Assembly: GCF_026342735.1 (NCBI RefSeq)
Contig: NZ_JAPEMM010000001.1
Coordinates: forward strand, 2,666,001-2,730,000
Length of the DNA stretch: 64,000 bases
Reading direction: 5' to 3'
Source: Streptomyces sp. NBC_00193
Lineage (GTDB): Bacteria > Actinomycetota > Actinomycetes > Streptomycetales > Streptomycetaceae
Of this stretch, positions 1 to 7,943 are shown piece by piece (within the stretch, counting starts at the first letter, position 1; each line of letters opens with the position of its first letter). The notes beneath the pieces were generated by a model. It did no database searches. It saw only the letters and a list, made by a program, of their open reading frames with translations, and had not been told where the DNA came from. The position numbers and the translations under genes are program-made.

Positions 1-1
1 C

Positions 2-457
2 CACCCCGTGCTCGCCAAGGCCGGCGCCGAACTGCTCGTCGACGGGGTGGCCGTACGCCCCGGGCACCCGATGCTGCTGGCCCGCATCGGCGGCGGGGCC
101 GCCGGCCAGGACCCGGTCCGCCACCTGGTGGGGCTGCCCGGCAACCCGCTGGCCGCCGTCTCGGGGCTGCTCACCCTCGCGGAACCGCTGCTGCGGGCCC
201 TCGCCGGACGGCGCCCGCGCCCCCGGTACGTGGTGCCCGTGGAGGGCGACGTACCGGGTCACCCGCACGACACCCGGCTCGTACCGGTCCTGCTGACCGA
301 GGACCACGCCGTACCGCTGCGCTACAACGGGCCGGCGATGCTGCGCGGGGTGGCCGCCGCCGACGCGCTGGCCGTCGTACCGCCGAACGGGGCACGGTCC
401 GGACAGGAGTTGGAGATCCTCGATCTCCCGTGGGCTTCGGGGGGATGTTTCACGTGA
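2..457 (+). CDS. moeA: Molybdopterin molybdenumtransferase MoeA, C-terminal part (5' truncated)
   Basis: Only the 3' part is present; the frame is open from the window edge. The MoeA family inserts molybdate into adenylylated molybdopterin, the last step of molybdenum cofactor synthesis. The visible part contains the family signature GLPGNPLAA followed by a small C-terminal beta domain (domain IV) ending in a typical hydrophobic tail. The stop codon lies inside a parS palindrome. Family assignment rests on the GLPGNP loop and overall layout; the N-terminal domains cannot be checked. Confidence 0.85.
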   Translation, partial: HPVLAKAGAELLVDGVAVRPGHPMLLARIGGGAAGQDPVRHLVGLPGNPLAAVSGLLTLAEPLLRALAGRRPRPRYVVPVEGDVPGHPHDTRLVPVLLTEDHAVPLRYNGPAMLRGVAAADALAVVPPNGARSGQELEILDLPWASGGCFT

Positions 458-460
458 AAC
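446..460. promoter_or_regulatory. parS: parS centromere site 1
   Basis: The perfect palindrome GTTTCACGTGAAAC lies at 447-460. It is the ParB-binding parS sequence of Streptomyces, used for origin segregation in sporulating hyphae. It contains the moeA stop codon and precedes the potassium channel gene. Two more copies lie at 21345-21381. Confidence 0.9.
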
Positions 461-477
461 TTCACGGATCCGACGCG

Positions 478-1545
478 ATGGCACGCGGCGCCGACGAGAA
501 ACTCGTCTCGCGCCGCATCAAACTGCCCAAGCGCATCGTCGAAAAACCGCTCCGTCAGGTCACGCGCCGCCTGCTGATGGCGCTGTTCGTCATGGCCCTG
601 ACGGTCCTGATCGTGTGGATCGACCGCGAGGGCTACCACGACAACGCCAACAACAAGGTCGACTTCCTCGACTGCGTCTACTACGCGACCGTCACGCTGT
701 CGACCACCGGCTACGGCGACATCGTCCCGTACAGCGACAGCGCGCGGCTGGTCAACGTCCTGCTGATCACCCCGCTGCGCGTGCTGTTCCTGATCATCCT
801 GGTCGGCACCACCCTGGAAGTCCTCACCGAACGCACCAGGGAAGAGTGGCGGCTCAGCCGCTGGAGGAAGAACTTGCGCGAGCACACGGTCGTCGTCGGC
901 TTCGGCACGAAGGGCCGCTCCGCCCTGCAGACCCTGCTGGCCACCGGCCTCAGCAAGGAGCAGGTCGTCATCGTCGACCCCAGTGCCAAGGTGATCGACA
1001 TCGCCAACGCGGAGGGGTTCACAGGGGTCGTCGGCGATGCCACGCGCTCCGACGTCCTGCTGCGCGCCGAGATCCAGAAGGCCCGTCAGATCGTCATCGC
1101 GACCCAGCGCGACGACACGGCGGTCCTGGTCACCCTGACGGCCCGCCAGCTCAACCGGGGCGCGAAGATCGTGGCGGCCGTCCGGGAAGAGGAGAACGCA
1201 CCGCTGCTGAAGCAGTCGGGCGCCGACGCGGTCATCACGAGCGCGAGCGCGGCGGGCCGGCTGCTCGGCCTCTCGGTGCTCAGCCCGAGCGCGGGCACGG
1301 TCATGGAGGACCTCATCCAGCAGGGCAGCGGGCTCGACCTGATCGAGCGTCCGGTGAACCGCGGGGAGGTCGGCAAATCGGTCCGGGACACCGACGACCT
1401 GGTCGTCAGCGTCCTGCGCGGCCACCGCCTGCTCCCGTACGACGATCCGCACGCGAGCCCCTTGCAGCTGACGGACCGCGTCATCACCATCGTCCGCGCG
1501 GCCCCGTCGGCCACCCCGCCGGTGGTCCTGGGTTCGGCGGAATAG
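478..1545 (+). CDS. Potassium channel with TrkA/RCK NAD-binding domain
   Basis: A two-TM ion channel of about 355 aa. An N-terminal basic stretch is followed by a first membrane helix, a pore loop with the K+ selectivity filter TTGYGD (about residues 76-81), a second helix, and a cytoplasmic RCK domain with the Rossmann start VVVGFGTKG (about residue 138) and an acidic residue at the end of the second strand. A C-terminal TrkA-C-like part follows. This is the Kch/MthK-like layout, expected to gate K+ flux by nucleotide or ligand binding. Earlier in-frame starts exist at 430 (GTG) and 445 (ATG), but they would place parS inside the coding region. I prefer ATG 478, though its ribosome site is weak, so the start is uncertain. 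Confidence 0.85.
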   Translation: MARGADEKLVSRRIKLPKRIVEKPLRQVTRRLLMALFVMALTVLIVWIDREGYHDNANNKVDFLDCVYYATVTLSTTGYGDIVPYSDSARLVNVLLITPLRVLFLIILVGTTLEVLTERTREEWRLSRWRKNLREHTVVVGFGTKGRSALQTLLATGLSKEQVVIVDPSAKVIDIANAEGFTGVVGDATRSDVLLRAEIQKARQIVIATQRDDTAVLVTLTARQLNRGAKIVAAVREEENAPLLKQSGADAVITSASAAGRLLGLSVLSPSAGTVMEDLIQQGSGLDLIERPVNRGEVGKSVRDTDDLVVSVLRGHRLLPYDDPHASPLQLTDRVITIVRAAPSATPPVVLGSAE

Positions 1546-1559
1546 GCGGTCTCCAACGC

Positions 1560-1900
1560 GAGCCCAGCAACGTGACGTCGAGGACCACGAAGCGGGCGGC
1601 GTCTCCGTCCTTCGGGACCTCGACGAGGGCGAGGCCGCCCTTCCGGTCTCGAAGCAGAACCGCGTGCCCGTCTGCAGCGACTCGATCCGGACCTTCTCGA
1701 CGAACCAGGTGACCGAGGAAGCCCAGGGCCACACCCGCCACCGCCGCGATGGCGGAGATCAGGGCGGCCCACGCCGCTGACCTCGTACCCGAGCCCCGCC
1801 TCCCGCCGCTCCCCGGCCCGGCCCCGGACGACCCCGCCGAGCTCGACGGCCCCGCCGAACCCGACGAATGGCCGTCCCCACCGGTTTCACCAGCCCGTGA
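1560..1900 (-). pseudogene. Possible frame-disrupted small membrane protein gene
   Basis: This 395-base gap (1546-1940) has no clean gene. On the minus strand one frame encodes a clear hydrophobic helix (SAAWAALISAIAAVAGVALG, about 1720-1785). Downstream in that frame third-position GC collapses between about 1620 and 1700, while the neighbouring frame there becomes G/C-biased and protein-like (core TWFVEKVRIESLQTGTRF). Codon bias returns to the first frame at about 1570-1615 (LALVEVPKDG). This pattern fits one gene with two compensating frameshifts, either a decaying gene or two sequence errors. No convincing start codon or stop codon is seen, and no family is recognised. Confidence 0.3.
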
Positions 1901-1940
1901 TGTTCCACTTCGCGGGCGATCCGCGCGGTAGCCTCCGGCC

Positions 1941-2918
1941 ATGCATGCGATCACCATCGAACAGCCCGGCGGCCCCGAGGCCCTGGTGTGGGCCGACGCA
2001 CCCGACCCGGTGGCCGGCGACGGAGAGGTCCTCGTCGAGGTCGCGGCAAGCGCCGTGAACCGCGCCGACGTCCTGCAGCGGCAGGGTTTCTACAACCCCC
2101 CGCCCGGCGCCTCGCCCCATCCGGGCCTGGAGTGCTCCGGGCGGATCTCCGCGATCGGCGCCGGGGTCTCCGGCTGGTCCGTCGGCGACGAGGTGTGCGC
2201 GCTGCTCTCCGGCGGCGGGTACGCGCAGCGGGTGGCCGTCCCGGCGGGCCAACTGCTTCCGGTACCGGCCGGCGTGGACCTGGTGACGGCGGCGGCCCTG
2301 CCGGAGGTCGTCTCCACGGTCTGGTCGAACGTGTTCATGGTGGCCGGTCTGCGCCCGGGCGAAACCCTGCTGGTGCACGGCGGATCGAGCGGCATCGGCA
2401 CGATGGCGATCCAGCTGGCGAAGGCCGTGGGCGCGCGGGTCGCGGTCACGGCGGGCGGCAAGGAGAAGCTGGCGCGCTGCGCCGAGCTGGGCGCGGACAT
2501 CCTGATCGACTACCGCGAACAGGACTTCGTGGAGGAGATCCGTGCGGCCACGGACGGCGCCGGGGCGGACGTGATCCTGGACATCATGGGCGCGAAGTAC
2601 TTGACCCGGAACGTGGACGCGCTGGCCGTGAACGGCCGCCTCGCGATCATCGGACTCCAGGGCGGGGTCAAGGCGGAGCTCAACCTCGCCGCCCTGCTGG
2701 CGAAGCGGGCGGCGATCACCGCGACCACGCTGCGGGCACGGCCCCTGGAGGAGAAGGCCGCGATCGTCGCGGCCGTACGGGAGCACGTGTGGCCCCTGAT
2801 CGCGGCGGGCCGCATCCACCCGGTGGTGCACGCGACGTACCCGATGAGCGAGGCGCCGGAGGCCCACCGCGTCCTGGAGGCGAGCACCCACGTGGGCAAA
2901 CTCCTCCTGACCACCTGA
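1941..2918 (+). CDS. NAD(P)H:quinone oxidoreductase, zeta-crystallin/PIG3 type
   Basis: A 325-aa medium-chain dehydrogenase/reductase. The N-terminal GroES-like domain carries VNRADVLQRQG, typical of the PIG3-like quinone reductases, and the nucleotide-binding motif GGSSGIG sits at residues 147-153. No zinc ligands are present, in line with the zeta-crystallin branch. It probably performs NADPH-dependent reduction of quinones or enones in the cytoplasm. The gene stands alone; a strong palindromic terminator follows immediately and separates it from the convergent bkd operon. Confidence 0.9.
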   Translation: MHAITIEQPGGPEALVWADAPDPVAGDGEVLVEVAASAVNRADVLQRQGFYNPPPGASPHPGLECSGRISAIGAGVSGWSVGDEVCALLSGGGYAQRVAVPAGQLLPVPAGVDLVTAAALPEVVSTVWSNVFMVAGLRPGETLLVHGGSSGIGTMAIQLAKAVGARVAVTAGGKEKLARCAELGADILIDYREQDFVEEIRAATDGAGADVILDIMGAKYLTRNVDALAVNGRLAIIGLQGGVKAELNLAALLAKRAAITATTLRARPLEEKAAIVAAVREHVWPLIAAGRIHPVVHATYPMSEAPEAHRVLEASTHVGKLLLTT

Positions 2919-2920
2919 GC

Positions 2921-2954
2921 CGCCGGAGGGGCTGGAATTCCAGCCCCTCCGGCG
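2921..2954. terminator. 34-bp perfect palindrome, bidirectional terminator
   Basis: The two 17-base arms are perfect inverted copies centred on GAATTC (2935-2940). The structure sits between the stop of the quinone oxidoreductase and the convergent bkd operon. There is no U-tract, as is usual in Streptomyces. It probably terminates transcription from both sides. Confidence 0.75.
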
Positions 2955-3095
2955 TTTGAGGAGCGGGGGTCGGGGGGCTGGCCCCCGGGAACGGCGCCGC
3001 ACGCGGCACGGGTCCGGGCGGAGCCCGGGGAACGGTGGAAGGGCGGGTAGGGGGCAGCCCCGCAGGGCTGCCCGGCTACGGCCGGCCCCGCGGAG
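2955..3095. repeat. Dispersed GC-rich intergenic repeat, copy 1
   Basis: It starts GCGTTTGAGGAGCGGGGGTC and contains several small hairpins. The segment 3008-3053 recurs exactly, in inverted orientation, at 12728-12773. Such GCGTTTGAGG modules with GGGAACGG and GAAGGGCGGGTAGGGG follow many Streptomyces genes and are probably mRNA 3'-end elements. Confidence 0.7.
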
Positions 3096-4457
3096 CTACA
3101 GGCTGCGCAGCAGGACCGAAGGCGACTCGACGCAGTCGGCGACGTAGCGCAGGAAGCCGCCCGCGGTCCCACCGTCACACACCCGGTGATCGAACGTCAG
3201 AGACAACTGCACGACCTGCCGGACCGCCAACTCCCCCTGGTACACCCACGGCTTCGGAATGATCCGCCCCACACCGAGCATCGCCGCCTCGGGATGGTTG
3301 ATGATCGGCGTGGAGCCGTCGACCCCGAACACCCCGTAGTTGTTCAGCGTGAAGGTGCCCCCGGTGAGATCGGCCGGCGCCAGCTTCCCCGCCCGGGCCA
3401 GCTCGGTGAGCCGCGCGAACTCCGCCGACAGCGACTCCGCGCTGCGCGTCTGCGCGTCCCGGACCACCGGAACCATCAGGCCCCGCTCCGTCTGCGCGGC
3501 GAAGCCCAGGTGGACGGCCGGGAGCCGGACGATCTCGTTCGCCGCGAGGTCCACCGTGGAGTTGAGCTCCGGGTGGCGGGCCAGCGCCGCCGTGCAGATC
3601 CGGGCGAGCAGCGCGAGCACGGAGATCTTGGGGCCGCCGGCGGCGTTCATCGCCGCCCGGGCCGCCATCAGCTCGGTGGCGTCCGCGTCGACCCAGCAGG
3701 TGGCGTCCGGGATCTCGCGCCGGCTGCGCGACAGCTTGTCCGCGACCGCCCCGCGCACCCCCTTGAGGGGGATCCGCGTGGCGCCCACCGGCGCGACAGG
3801 GGCTGCGACCGCGGCAGGGGCCACGGCCACCGGAGACTGCGCCGGTGCGCGCAGCGCCTCCTCTACGTCCGCGCGCAGGATCAGGCCCTCGGGCCCCGAT
3901 CCGCGCAGGGCGCGCAGGTCGACTCCGTGGTCCCGCGCCAGCTTGCGCACCAGCGGCGAGATGACCGGTACCGGCCCGGCGACGACGGCCGGTGCGGTGG
4001 CCGCCGGTGCCGTGACGGCAGGTGCCGTGACCACCGCGACGGCGGCCGGAGCCGGAGCCGCGGGAGCCGCCCCCGGCGCGGCGGAGCCGGGTCGCACCCG
4101 CCTCCGACGCGCCGGACGTGATTCGTCCGAGCCGTAACCGATCAAGGGCCGGGGCGCGTTCGCGGAGTCCTGGGTCCCCTCCGGGGCGACGGCATCGGCC
4201 GGCGCGCACTCCGCCCCCACGGCCACCGTGATCAGCGGGGCTCCGACGGGCAGTTCCGTCCCCTCCTCGCCGAAGCGGGCGGTGACCACGCCCCCGTACG
4301 GGCAGGGCACCTCGACCATCGCCTTGGCCGTCTCGACCTCGACGACGGGCTGGTCGATGGCGACGACGTCGCCGACGGCCACCAGCCAGCGGACGATCTC
4401 CGCCTCGGTCAGCCCTTCCCCCAGGTCCGGCAGCTTGAACTCCATGACCTGCGGCAT
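3096..4457 (-). CDS. bkdC: Branched-chain 2-oxoacid dehydrogenase E2 (dihydrolipoamide acyltransferase)
   Basis: A 453-aa E2 core of the branched-chain 2-oxoacid dehydrogenase complex. It transfers the acyl group from the E1-bound intermediate to CoA, giving isobutyryl-, isovaleryl- or 2-methylbutyryl-CoA for catabolism and for branched fatty-acid and polyketide starters. The order is a lipoyl domain (lipoyl Lys45 in ETAKAMVEV), an Ala/Pro linker, an E3-binding domain (about residues 165-205, SPLVRKLARDHGVDL), a second linker and the catalytic domain ending in DHRVCDGG (His424, Asp428). The start at 4457 shares one base with the upstream E1 beta stop; ATG 4445 is an alternative. It is the last gene of the E1a-E1b-E2 operon. 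The E3 gene is not in this window. Confidence 0.93.
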   Translation of the reverse strand: MPQVMEFKLPDLGEGLTEAEIVRWLVAVGDVVAIDQPVVEVETAKAMVEVPCPYGGVVTARFGEEGTELPVGAPLITVAVGAECAPADAVAPEGTQDSANAPRPLIGYGSDESRPARRRRVRPGSAAPGAAPAAPAPAAVAVVTAPAVTAPAATAPAVVAGPVPVISPLVRKLARDHGVDLRALRGSGPEGLILRADVEEALRAPAQSPVAVAPAAVAAPVAPVGATRIPLKGVRGAVADKLSRSRREIPDATCWVDADATELMAARAAMNAAGGPKISVLALLARICTAALARHPELNSTVDLAANEIVRLPAVHLGFAAQTERGLMVPVVRDAQTRSAESLSAEFARLTELARAGKLAPADLTGGTFTLNNYGVFGVDGSTPIINHPEAAMLGVGRIIPKPWVYQGELAVRQVVQLSLTFDHRVCDGGTAGGFLRYVADCVESPSVLLRSL

Positions 4458-5470
4458 CAGTTCTCCCACTGCAGACGGGCCACGGTGTCCAGGATCCGGT
4501 CCACGCCGGGCAGGTGGTGCTTCTCCAGCATCGGCGGCGGATACGGGATGTCGAAGCCGGTGACGCGCAGCACGGGCGCCTCCAGGTGGTGGAAGCACCG
4601 CTCCGTGATCCGGGCGGCGATCTCCGCGCCCGGGCCGCCGAAGCCGCCGGACTCGTGGACCACCACCGCGCGCCCGGTCCGGCGTACGGAGGCCACGACG
4701 GTCTCCTCGTCGAAGGGGACCAGCGAGCGGAGGTCCACGACCTCCAGGTCCCAGCCCTCCTCGCGGGCCGCCTCGGCCGCCTCCAGGCACACGGGCAGCG
4801 AGGGCCCGTAGGTGATCAGGGTCGCGCTCGTGCCGGTCCGCCGGACGAGCGCCTTGCCTATCCCGGGTACCGCCGCGGGCGCCTCGGGCGACCAGTCGGC
4901 CTTGGACCAGTACAGCCGCTTCGGCTCCAGGAAGATCACCGGGTCGTCGCTGGCTATCGAGGCGCGCAGCAGTCCGTACGCGTCCTCGACGGTCGCCGGG
5001 GTCACCACGGTGAGCCCGGGCGTGGCCACGTAGTACGCCTCGGAGGAGTCGCAGTGGTGCTCCACCCCGCCGATCCCGCCGCCGTAGGGCACCCGGATGG
5101 TGATCGGCAGCGGCATCGCGCCCCGCGTGCGGTTGCGCATCTTCGCCACGTGCGAGATCAGCTGCTCGAAGGCCGGGTACGCGAAGGCGTCGAACTGCAT
5201 CTCCACGACCGGCCGCAGCCCGTACATGGCCATGCCGACGGCCGCGCCGAGTATGCCGGCCTCGGCGAGCGGGGTGTCCGTGCAGCGGTCCTCGCCGAAC
5301 TCCTTTGCGAGGCCGTCCGTGATGCGGAAGACCCCGCCGAGCGCGCCGACGTCCTCGCCCATGACGTGGACGGCCGGGTCCTCGGCCATCGCGTCGCGCA
5401 TCGCCCGGTTCAGGGCCTGGGCCATGGTCGCCGGCTTGGTGATCGCCGGCTTCACCGCCACCGTGGTCAT
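4457..5470 (-). CDS. bkdB: Branched-chain 2-oxoacid dehydrogenase E1 beta subunit
   Basis: A 337-aa transketolase-like E1 beta subunit (pyrimidine-binding plus C-terminal domains). Together with E1 alpha it forms the thiamine-diphosphate heterotetramer that decarboxylates branched 2-oxoacids. Visible family features are MGEDVGALGGVFRIT near residue 38, the substrate and cation region RNRTRGAMPLPITIRVPYGG, and EPKRLYW in the second half. Start ATG 5470 overlaps the E1 alpha stop by four bases (ATGA), indicating translational coupling. The length is normal for the family. Confidence 0.94.
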   Translation of the reverse strand: MTTVAVKPAITKPATMAQALNRAMRDAMAEDPAVHVMGEDVGALGGVFRITDGLAKEFGEDRCTDTPLAEAGILGAAVGMAMYGLRPVVEMQFDAFAYPAFEQLISHVAKMRNRTRGAMPLPITIRVPYGGGIGGVEHHCDSSEAYYVATPGLTVVTPATVEDAYGLLRASIASDDPVIFLEPKRLYWSKADWSPEAPAAVPGIGKALVRRTGTSATLITYGPSLPVCLEAAEAAREEGWDLEVVDLRSLVPFDEETVVASVRRTGRAVVVHESGGFGGPGAEIAARITERCFHHLEAPVLRVTGFDIPYPPPMLEKHHLPGVDRILDTVARLQWEN

Positions 5471-6618
5471 GATCCGTCCCCCTCTTCGTGCTCGGCCGCG
5501 TCCAGCTCGGCCCGGAGCATGGCCGCCTGTTCGCGCAGCCGGTCGGTCTGCTCCGCGTAGACGTGTGCGAAGAGGTCCATCGGGTCGAGTACGGGCTCCG
5601 CGTTCATCCCGTCCCTCAATGCCGCCGCCATCGCCTCGGCCGCGTCCTTGGCGTCCTGGATGCCCGCCTCGTCCAGCAGGCCGCGTGCGGTGAGCTCGCG
5701 CTCCAGGAGCTCGATCGGGTCGTGCGCCTTCCACGCCTCCACCTCGGCGTCGCCCCGGTAGCGGGTGGCGTCGTCGGCGTTGGTGTGGGCCTCTATGCGG
5801 TACGTGACCGCTTCGATCATGGTCGGTCCGCCGCCGGACCGGGCCCGCCGGACCGCCTCGGACAGCACCTCGTGCATGGCGGCGATGTCGTTGCCGTCGA
5901 CGAGGCGGCCGGGCATCCCGTACCCCACGGCCTTGTGGGCCAGGGTCGGGGCGGCGGTCTGCTTGGCGAGCGGGACGGAGATCGCGAAGCCGTTGTTCTG
6001 CACGAGGAAGACGACCGGTGCCTGCCAGACGGCGGCGAAGTTCATGGCCTCGTGGAAGTCGCCCTCGCTGGTGCCGCCGTCGCCGACCATGGCGAGGGCG
6101 ACCACGTCGTCGCCGCGCAGCCGGGCGGCGTGCGCCAGGCCGACCGCGTGCGGCAGCTGGGTGGCGAGGGGCGTCGAGAGGGGGGCTATCCGGCGCTCGC
6201 GCGGGTCGTACCCGGTGTGCCAGTCGCCGCGCAGCAGCGTCAGCGCCTCTACGGGATCCAGTCCGCGCGCCACGGCCGCGAGGGTGTCGCGGTAGCTCGG
6301 GAAGAGCCAGTCCTGCTCCTCCAGGACCATCGCGGCGGCGATCTCGCACGCCTCCTGGCCGACGGTGGAGGGATATACGGCCAGACGGCCCTGCCGGGTG
6401 AGGGCGGTGGCCTGGGCGTTGTAGCGGCGGCCGCGCACCAGCTCGGCGTAGCACCGGCGCATCAGCTCGGGGTCGAGCCGGTCGGCGGCCGGGGTGCCCA
6501 GCACCCGGTACGGCTCGGGGTCCGGGAGCAGCGGGGCGGCATCCGTACGGGGCCTCCAGGCGGGCGGCGGGGTGGAGCGGTGGGACGCACCGGCACCGGG
6601 CAGCTCTTGGACCGTCAT
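5467..6618 (-). CDS. bkdA: Branched-chain 2-oxoacid dehydrogenase E1 alpha subunit
   Basis: A 383-aa thiamine-diphosphate-binding E1 alpha subunit. The ThDP motif begins GDGGTSEGDFHEAMNFAAVW and ends with NNGFAIS; the phosphorylation-loop region YRIEAHTNADDATRYR is also present. It carries out the rate-limiting decarboxylation and reductive acylation of the lipoyl domain. The start is taken at ATG 6618 because a GAGGAGG ribosome site lies just upstream; a longer frame from 6678 has no such site. It is the first gene of the operon, divergent from the Lrp-family gene. A TetR-type box (6681-6695) and a DnaA box (6729-6737) lie in the shared promoter region. Confidence 0.94.
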   Translation of the reverse strand: MTVQELPGAGASHRSTPPPAWRPRTDAAPLLPDPEPYRVLGTPAADRLDPELMRRCYAELVRGRRYNAQATALTRQGRLAVYPSTVGQEACEIAAAMVLEEQDWLFPSYRDTLAAVARGLDPVEALTLLRGDWHTGYDPRERRIAPLSTPLATQLPHAVGLAHAARLRGDDVVALAMVGDGGTSEGDFHEAMNFAAVWQAPVVFLVQNNGFAISVPLAKQTAAPTLAHKAVGYGMPGRLVDGNDIAAMHEVLSEAVRRARSGGGPTMIEAVTYRIEAHTNADDATRYRGDAEVEAWKAHDPIELLERELTARGLLDEAGIQDAKDAAEAMAAALRDGMNAEPVLDPMDLFAHVYAEQTDRLREQAAMLRAELDAAEHEEGDGS

Positions 6619-6680
6619 GGCGGCGTACACCTCCTCGTGGGAAGCGGGCAGGGAGGCCTCGGGTGTGAGGCCCCTCACCT

Positions 6681-6695
6681 ACCGATTGTTCGGTT
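6681..6695. promoter_or_regulatory. PaaR-like operator upstream of bkdA
   Basis: ACCGATTGTTCGGTT differs by one base from the boxes at 10149-10163 and 14887-14901 (AACCGAACGATCGGT in the other orientation). It is placed 63 bases upstream of the E1 alpha start, so it probably acts on the bkd promoter. The dyad form ACCGA-N4-TCGGT is typical of TetR-family sites. Confidence 0.5.
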
Positions 6696-6728
6696 GTCCG
6701 GGCAATTTGGCTACAGGCGGCGTCAGGC

Positions 6729-6737
6729 TGTGGACAA
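6729..6737 (-). promoter_or_regulatory. Consensus DnaA box (TTGTCCACA)
   Basis: TGTGGACAA on the plus strand is the reverse complement of TTGTCCACA, the preferred Streptomyces DnaA box. It is a single copy in the bkd/lrp intergenic region. Functional binding is not established. Confidence 0.35.
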
Positions 6738-6795
6738 ACTGGCGTCGACGCCCTGGTATGGGTGCAGGACGTCCAGGAGAGGCAGGCATCGGGCG

Positions 6796-7392
6796 ATGAC
6801 GGATGAACAAATGGTCGGGGCGGGTTCCGCGCCGGGACCGGCGACGCCATCGGGACCGGGGGGCGCACTCGGGGGCGCACCCGTACCGCCGGTAGCCCCC
6901 GGTCCGGCGGCACCACCCCGCCCGCTGGACCCGATCGACCGGTCGATCGTGCGCCTGCTCCAGGCGGACGGCCGCGCCTCGATACGCTCCGTCGCCGAAC
7001 AGGTCCACGTGTCCCGGGCCAATGCCTACGCCCGGATCAACCGGCTCATCGACGACGGGGTGATCCGCGGCTTCACCGCCCGCGTCAACCACGAACGCGC
7101 AGGTCAGGGGGCCTCCGCGTACATCACCCTGAAGATCGTCCAGAACTCCTGGCGCACGGTCCGCGAACAGCTCCGCGAGCTCCCGGGTGCCGCCCACATC
7201 GCCCTGGTCAGCGGCGATTTCGACGTCCTGCTCCTGGTCCACACCCCGGACAACCGCACCCTGCGCGAACTGGTCCTGACCCGCCTCCAGTCCATCCCGG
7301 AGGTCCTCTCCACCCGCACCCTGCTGGTCTTCGAGGAAACGGACCTCCTGGCCCGCGACCAGACCGCCGGCCCGACGATCAGCGAGGACTAG
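6796..7392 (+). CDS. bkdR: Lrp/AsnC-family transcriptional regulator (BkdR-like)
   Basis: A 198-aa Lrp/AsnC protein. A low-complexity Gly/Pro/Ala N-terminal extension of about 45 residues precedes the HTH (PIDRSIVRLLQADGRASIRS to VSRANAYARINRLIDDGVI), followed by the RAM ligand-sensing domain (about residues 100-180). It is divergent from the bkd operon, as in other bacteria where an Lrp-type BkdR controls branched-chain dehydrogenase genes in response to branched amino acids; that role here is inferred from position. Start ATG 6796 is chosen as the first methionine after the promoter gap; ATG 6811 is possible. The MepB-like gene follows four bases after the stop. Confidence 0.88.
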   Translation: MTDEQMVGAGSAPGPATPSGPGGALGGAPVPPVAPGPAAPPRPLDPIDRSIVRLLQADGRASIRSVAEQVHVSRANAYARINRLIDDGVIRGFTARVNHERAGQGASAYITLKIVQNSWRTVREQLRELPGAAHIALVSGDFDVLLLVHTPDNRTLRELVLTRLQSIPEVLSTRTLLVFEETDLLARDQTAGPTISED

Positions 7393-7396
7393 CCGC

Positions 7397-7939
7397 ATGG
7401 CCCGGACCACCCCCGGCCCGCACCCGGATCTCCTCGCGGCCAAGGAGCTCGTCTACGACCCCTGCGGGTTCACCTGCTCGGCGCCGGTCCCGGAGGCCGA
7501 GAGCGCCGAGTACGCCGCCCACGCCTTCACCCTCGACGGGCTCGCCGTCCGGTTCCGCGCAGCCAGGACGACCCCCACCAAGGCCGGCCAGTTCGTCACG
7601 CTGTGGCAGCGGTCCCCGGGCGGGCCCATCCGGCCCTTCGACACGGCCGACCCGGTCGACCTCTTCGTCGTCGCCGCCCGCGACGGCGACGGCGACCGGA
7701 CCGGCCAGTTCGTCTTCTCCATGGACGCGCTGCACCGCAACGGTGTCGTATCGGCACACGGGTCCGGCGGGAAAAGGGCGTTCCGCGTCTACCCGCCCTG
7801 GGTGGCCGCCCCCAACCGGCAGGCCTCCGCCGCCCAGGCGTGGCAGCTCGACCACTTCCTGCCCCTGCCCCTGGCCGGGCCCGGGGCCCTGGCCCGCGCC
7901 CGCGAGCTCTACCGCCCCCGGGACGCCCGCGGGGCGTAG
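7397..7939 (+). CDS. MepB-family protein
   Basis: A 180-aa protein of the MepB family, named for the third gene of the S. aureus mepRAB multidrug efflux operon; biochemical function is unknown. Family landmarks are ESAEYAAHAFTLDGLAVRFR, RTTPTKAGQFVTLWQR, DPVDLFVV and GGKRAFRVYPPW near the C-terminus, all in the usual order and at the usual length. It starts four bases after the Lrp gene and probably shares its transcript. No signal peptide or membrane segment is present, so it is probably cytoplasmic. Confidence 0.82.
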   Translation: MARTTPGPHPDLLAAKELVYDPCGFTCSAPVPEAESAEYAAHAFTLDGLAVRFRAARTTPTKAGQFVTLWQRSPGGPIRPFDTADPVDLFVVAARDGDGDRTGQFVFSMDALHRNGVVSAHGSGGKRAFRVYPPWVAAPNRQASAAQAWQLDHFLPLPLAGPGALARARELYRPRDARGA

Positions 7940-7943
7940 CGGT

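Noticed and set aside
322..1734. Long open frame antisense to the potassium channel gene
   Set aside because: It is a GC-rich shadow frame; the plus-strand channel has conserved motifs and better codon use. Only its 5' end was considered for the disrupted gene at 1560-1900.
5488..6795. Open frame upstream of and in frame with the Lrp regulator
   Set aside because: It runs antisense to E1 alpha and has no family motifs; the true regulator starts near 6796.
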